NCBI GenBank assembly: GCA_965205685.1
Contig: OZ242174.1
Coordinates: forward strand, 1,178,001 to 1,242,000
Direction: 5' to 3'
Length of the DNA stretch: 64,000 bases
DNA from: WTFY01 sp965205685
GTDB taxonomy: Bacteria; Pseudomonadota; Gammaproteobacteria; UBA4575
Numbering within the stretch: position 1 is the stretch's first letter; each line of letters opens with the position of its first letter. The notes beneath the pieces were generated by a model, which was not told where the DNA came from, did not search any database, and saw only the letters and a program-made list of their open reading frames with translations. Positions 61,022 through 64,000 of the stretch are shown one piece after another. The position numbers and the translations under genes were made by a program.

Positions 61022-61507
61022 ATGGAACAGGCAACACCATTGCCGATCGACATCGGCATCCCCGAACCCCAGCGCGAGGAAATCGCCACCGGCTTGAGCC
61101 GCCTGCTTGCGGACACCTATACGCTGTACCTGAAAACCCACAACTACCACTGGAACGTTACCGGGCCCATGTTCACGACCCTGCACACCATGTTCGAGCA
61201 ACAATACCAGGAGCTCGCCCTGGCCGTGGATGAAATCGCCGAACGCATCCGGGCACTGGGTATTTTCGCACCTGGCTCCTACAGCAGGTTCAAGGAACTC
61301 ACCCAGATCGATGAAGAGACGCGCGTGCCGAGTGCACAGGAGATGATCCACCAGCTGGTCCTTGGGCAGGAAGCCGTGGTGCGCACTGCCCGGGAAATCT
61401 TTCCGGTCATTGAGGCTGCAAATGACGAGCCTACTGCCGATTTGGTCACAAATCGCATGCAGACACACGAAAAAACCGCCTGGATGCTAAGAAGCTTGTT
61501 GCAGTAA
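61022..61507 (+). CDS. dps: DNA-protection ferritin-like protein Dps
   Basis: The 161-residue protein has the Dps four-helix bundle. The ferroxidase-site motif KTHNYHWNVTGPMF is near 39-52 and the D/E pair of the partner helix is in MFEQQYQELALAVDEIAERIRALG near 57-80. A 12-mer stores iron using peroxide and shields DNA. A GGAGCAGATC site precedes the ATG. The Met-rich DUF2182 gene upstream is separate. Confidence 0.92.
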   Translation: MEQATPLPIDIGIPEPQREEIATGLSRLLADTYTLYLKTHNYHWNVTGPMFTTLHTMFEQQYQELALAVDEIAERIRALGIFAPGSYSRFKELTQIDEETRVPSAQEMIHQLVLGQEAVVRTAREIFPVIEAANDEPTADLVTNRMQTHEKTAWMLRSLLQ

Positions 61508-61635
61508 GCACGGTATCCAGTTGATCATGTCGTGCAGCCCCTGCCGTGAAGCGCTATAGTGTGCACTGGTTCTATACGGCAGGGAATACCTATGCTTTCA
61601 TAGCGACCCCCTATACGATGCGAGGAGGTAGATAC

Positions 61636-61968
61636 ATGTTTGGGTTCGGTGGCAAAAAAAACAAGGATTTCAAGGCAACGATTTTGAACACGGGCCAGAC
61701 CTTTGATGTTAAAGGCGGCATTAACCTGCTGCAGGCCGCGAAAAATGCCGGTATCGACTGGCCATGCGACTGTAAGGTCGGTTCGTGCGGGACCTGCCGC
61801 GCCAAGCTGGTCACGGGCAAAGTCAAGGAGCTGACGGACTTCACCTACACCCTTGATGGAGATATGCTGAAAGCAAATTATATCCTGGCTTGCCAGGCCA
61901 GGCTGAAAACAGATGTTGAGGTGGAAGTAGATTTCGACCAAACGGCGGTCAACCCGGAATACGTCTGA
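61636..61968 (+). CDS. Plant-type [2Fe-2S] ferredoxin
   Basis: The 110-residue protein starts at an ATG after GAGGAGGTAGATAC and has the cluster cysteines in CDCKVGSCGTC (C-x5/4-C-x2-C region near 45-55), with the last ligand in ILACQA near 86. The N-terminal MFGFGGKKNKD is a small basic extension. It is an electron donor in the cytoplasm; the P450 at 29 kb or nitrogen/sulfur enzymes could be partners, but there is no direct evidence. Confidence 0.85.
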   Translation: MFGFGGKKNKDFKATILNTGQTFDVKGGINLLQAAKNAGIDWPCDCKVGSCGTCRAKLVTGKVKELTDFTYTLDGDMLKANYILACQARLKTDVEVEVDFDQTAVNPEYV

Positions 61969-62066
61969 TCGTGGGCACCTGCCGGGACACCTATGCCGGT
62001 CATGCGGCATGTAGACCTGCAGGCTTCTAGTGCCTGGTGGTGCCAGGTCAGTCCTGTCGGCATTGA

Positions 62067-63905
62067 GTGAACTTGTCTGAGGCCAGCCAACCAGGTTCGA
62101 GCAGCCAGCTCCAGTTGCTGAAACAGAAACGTTTCGGCCCCTTTTTCCTGACCCAGTTCTTCGGTGCCTTCAACGATAACGTATTCAAGAATTCGCTGAT
62201 CATCCTGATTGCCTTCCAGAGCAGCTTTTCAGGATCGGACATCTCGAACTACATCATCAATCTCGCCGCACTTCTTTTCATACTGCCGTTTTTTCTTTTC
62301 TCCGCAACTGCCGGGCAGATTGCGGATCGTTTTGGCAAGGCCGGACTGATCCGAAAAATCAAGCTGGGTGAGATTGTCATCATGCTGCTTGCAGGGGCAG
62401 GCTTCTATCTCGACAGTATTCCACTGTTGTTGCTGTGCCTGTTTTTCATGGGCACCCAGTCCTCTTTTTTTGGCCCGATCAAGTATTCCATCATCCCCGA
62501 GCACCTCAGGCAAAAGGAGCTCATCGGCGGAAATGCACTGGTGGAATCCGGTACCTTTATGGCCATCCTGCTGGGCACGATGCTGGGCGGGTTTCTGGTC
62601 GGAGTAGCATCGGATGCCCGAGCACTAGTGTCTGTGACCGTCATTGCACTGGCCGGGCTGGGCTATCTGAGTTCCCTGCAGATTCCCTCAACCGCTGCAG
62701 CGGTTCCCTCGCTCAAGGTACGCTGGAACCCTGCCGTCGAAACCGTCCGCAATGTGGCAGCACTGAGAAAGCATGGCTCGGTGTTCTTCTTCATACTGGG
62801 CATTTCGTGGTTCTGGTTTCTGGGGGCCACTTATCTTACCCAGTTGCCGAACTTCACCCGGCTGGCACTTGGCGCCAATGCCCAGGTGGTCACATTTTTC
62901 CTGGCCCTGCTGTGCGTGGGCATCGGGGTGGGCTCACTGTTGTGCGAGAGGCTCTCCAACCGTTCGATCGAGTTGGGACTGGTTCCGATCGGCTCGATCG
63001 GCCTGACCGTTTTTGGTATCGACCTATTTTTTGCCACCACCGCGCCTGCATCAAGTGAGCTTCTGGGCCTGCAGGAATTCATCCGCAACCCGTCCAGCTG
63101 GCGTCTGTGTTCAGATATTTTCCTGATTGGACTGTTCGGCGGAATTTACATCGTGCCGCTATATGCCATGGTGCAGGCACGCACCCGGGCACAAGAGCGT
63201 GCACGGGTGATCGCCGGGAACAACATCCTTAATGCCATAGCCATGATTGGATCCTCCCTGTATGCCATCACACTCCTCGGGGCCGGCCTTAGCATTCCCG
63301 GGCTTTTCCTCACGGCAGCCTTGCTAAATGCCGTTGTCGCCCTTTTCATCTTCACGCGAGTGCCCGAGTTCCTGATTCGCGTGATCGTGTGGACTTCGAT
63401 GATGGCCATGTACCGTATCAAGACCATCGAGCTGGAAAACCTGCCGAGACAGGGGCCCCTGATCCTGTCTGCTAACACTGCAGGCTTGCTGGACATGCTT
63501 ATTCTGAGCACCTGCCTGGGACGCCCGGCACGTTTTTTTGTATCCCCTGAGCATCTGGATTCTCCCTTTTCGAGCTTTCTGCTCAAGGCGGTCAACCGCC
63601 TTGCTGGCACTCAAAGTCCCCGGGATGCCTCCGTGTACCAGCAAATCGTCTCCGAGCTGGATCAGGGCAAGGTCGTGGGAATTTTTCCAGGCGAAAGATT
63701 AAGGCTGGAAGACCCAATCGGGGGTGAACCACAAGGAGGCGAGCAAGAGCAGGCCCAGGGTCCGGTGACGACAGTGCATATCACCCTGAGAAGAAGGTGG
63801 CCTGGAATCGAGGTTGTCGCAGACAGGCCGGCCAACTTGGCGCCTTGCAACGCAAAGAGGCTACAAGAGTTGATCCCGGGCAGGCTGGTGGCACCCGGTT
63901 GCTGA
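62067..63905 (+). CDS. MFS lysophospholipid-type transporter fused to degenerate acyltransferase domain
   Basis: The 612-residue protein starts at GTG 62067. Residues about 25-430 form an LplT-like major-facilitator with FLTQFFGAFNDNVFKN and SSFFGPIKYSIIPEHL. The remaining 150 residues resemble the PlsC acyltransferase of Aas-type fusions, but the catalytic NHx4D motif reads Asn-Thr471-x4-Asp476, so the histidine is Thr. The usual FPEG motif reads FPGE near 540-543. The domain is therefore probably inactive. Aas proteins also carry an acyl-ACP synthetase domain, absent here. The gene runs to within 33 bases of the tRNA-Gly end. It may still move or bind lysophospholipids. Confidence 0.75.
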   Translation: MNLSEASQPGSSSQLQLLKQKRFGPFFLTQFFGAFNDNVFKNSLIILIAFQSSFSGSDISNYIINLAALLFILPFFLFSATAGQIADRFGKAGLIRKIKLGEIVIMLLAGAGFYLDSIPLLLLCLFFMGTQSSFFGPIKYSIIPEHLRQKELIGGNALVESGTFMAILLGTMLGGFLVGVASDARALVSVTVIALAGLGYLSSLQIPSTAAAVPSLKVRWNPAVETVRNVAALRKHGSVFFFILGISWFWFLGATYLTQLPNFTRLALGANAQVVTFFLALLCVGIGVGSLLCERLSNRSIELGLVPIGSIGLTVFGIDLFFATTAPASSELLGLQEFIRNPSSWRLCSDIFLIGLFGGIYIVPLYAMVQARTRAQERARVIAGNNILNAIAMIGSSLYAITLLGAGLSIPGLFLTAALLNAVVALFIFTRVPEFLIRVIVWTSMMAMYRIKTIELENLPRQGPLILSANTAGLLDMLILSTCLGRPARFFVSPEHLDSPFSSFLLKAVNRLAGTQSPRDASVYQQIVSELDQGKVVGIFPGERLRLEDPIGGEPQGGEQEQAQGPVTTVHITLRRRWPGIEVVADRPANLAPCNAKRLQELIPGRLVAPGC

Positions 63906-63937
63906 ACCTTTCGGGAAATTTTGGCACTGTGGCGGGA

Positions 63938-64000
63938 TGGAGCGGGAAACGAGGCTCGAACTCGCGACCTCAACCTTGGCAAGGTTGCGCTCTACCAACT
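63938..64000 (-). tRNA. tRNA-Gly (GCC), 5' end cut by window
   Basis: The minus strand from 64000 down reads the D-loop onward (AGTTGGTAGAGCGC), an anticodon arm with loop TTGCCAA, giving GCC, then T arm and TCCA end. The 63 bases seen match the 3' part of tRNA-Gly; the acceptor 5' half lies beyond the window. Confidence 0.9.

Overview
The window reads as a piece of the chromosome of a Gram-negative, sulfur-oxidising gammaproteobacterium with moderate GC content. The support is a flavocytochrome c sulfide dehydrogenase (fccAB), SoxYZ, a DsrE2-like sulfurtransferase, a YeeE/YedE sulfur transporter, ATP sulfurylase (sat), a short CbiX-type chelatase, many periplasmic c-type haem proteins, DsbB, Prc, outer-membrane and polyamine transport genes of proteobacterial type, and proteobacterial tRNAs. 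I cannot name a genus from sequence alone. No insertion sequence, prophage, CRISPR array or rRNA was seen.

Layout. 0-4 kb: 3' end of gltX, tRNA-Ala, an AlkA-type glycosylase, and an overlapping GCS2-type ligase / M14 deacylase pair; tRNA-Glu follows. 4.3-15.6 kb is the sulfur and respiration block: dsrE2-like, nsrR divergent from a Tll0287-type haem protein, an operon of a tetrahaem cytochrome with fccA and fccB, two tandem secreted methionine-rich proteins (one fused to DUF302, one carrying a CXXCH haem motif), a YeeE/YedE transporter, soxYZ, a SirB-like membrane protein, a third secreted protein built from Met-Asn-Pro repeats, and a tandem pair of tiny CBU_0592-like membrane proteins. 15.7-25.7 kb: two glycosyltransferase-fold genes, a potABCD-like ABC importer split around a porin gene, dusA and an M17 aminopeptidase. 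25.8-31 kb: a YadGH-like ABC exporter, nhaA, a cytochrome P450 and fur.

31.5-34 kb: hxlB and hxlA (formaldehyde fixation by the ribulose monophosphate route), followed by two decayed genes, sbtA (bicarbonate uptake) and a beta-carbonic anhydrase, then tRNA-Leu and tRNA-Cys. 34-50 kb: moaA, an SLC13-type transporter, a PEP mutase/isocitrate lyase-family enzyme, an EamA permease, a J-domain membrane protein, an orphan CbbO/NorD-like VWA protein, an aminotransferase, prc, a TraB-family protein, a MazG-like pyrophosphohydrolase, and molybdenum cofactor genes moeB, mobA and mobB. 50-57 kb: gltA, metX, dsbB, mug, an MBL-fold hydrolase, cbiX, a GlcG-like protein and sat. 57-64 kb: an M23 peptidase, two DUF1326 proteins (one Tat-exported, one not) with a DUF2182 membrane protein, dps, a ferredoxin, an LplT-like transporter fused to a catalytically degenerate acyltransferase domain, and a tRNA-Gly cut by the window end.

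Functionally, sulfide electrons would enter through FccAB in the periplasm, SoxYZ would carry sulfur intermediates, DsrE2 and YeeE would handle cytoplasmic or transported sulfur, and Sat would release ATP from APS. Molybdopterin genes fit the molybdoenzymes such organisms use. The most novel-looking signal is the set of three secreted Met/Asn/Pro-repeat proteins embedded among the sulfide and thiosulfate genes. The presence of formaldehyde-fixing enzymes beside a decayed inorganic-carbon uptake pair, and the twin DUF1326/DUF2182 locus, come next.
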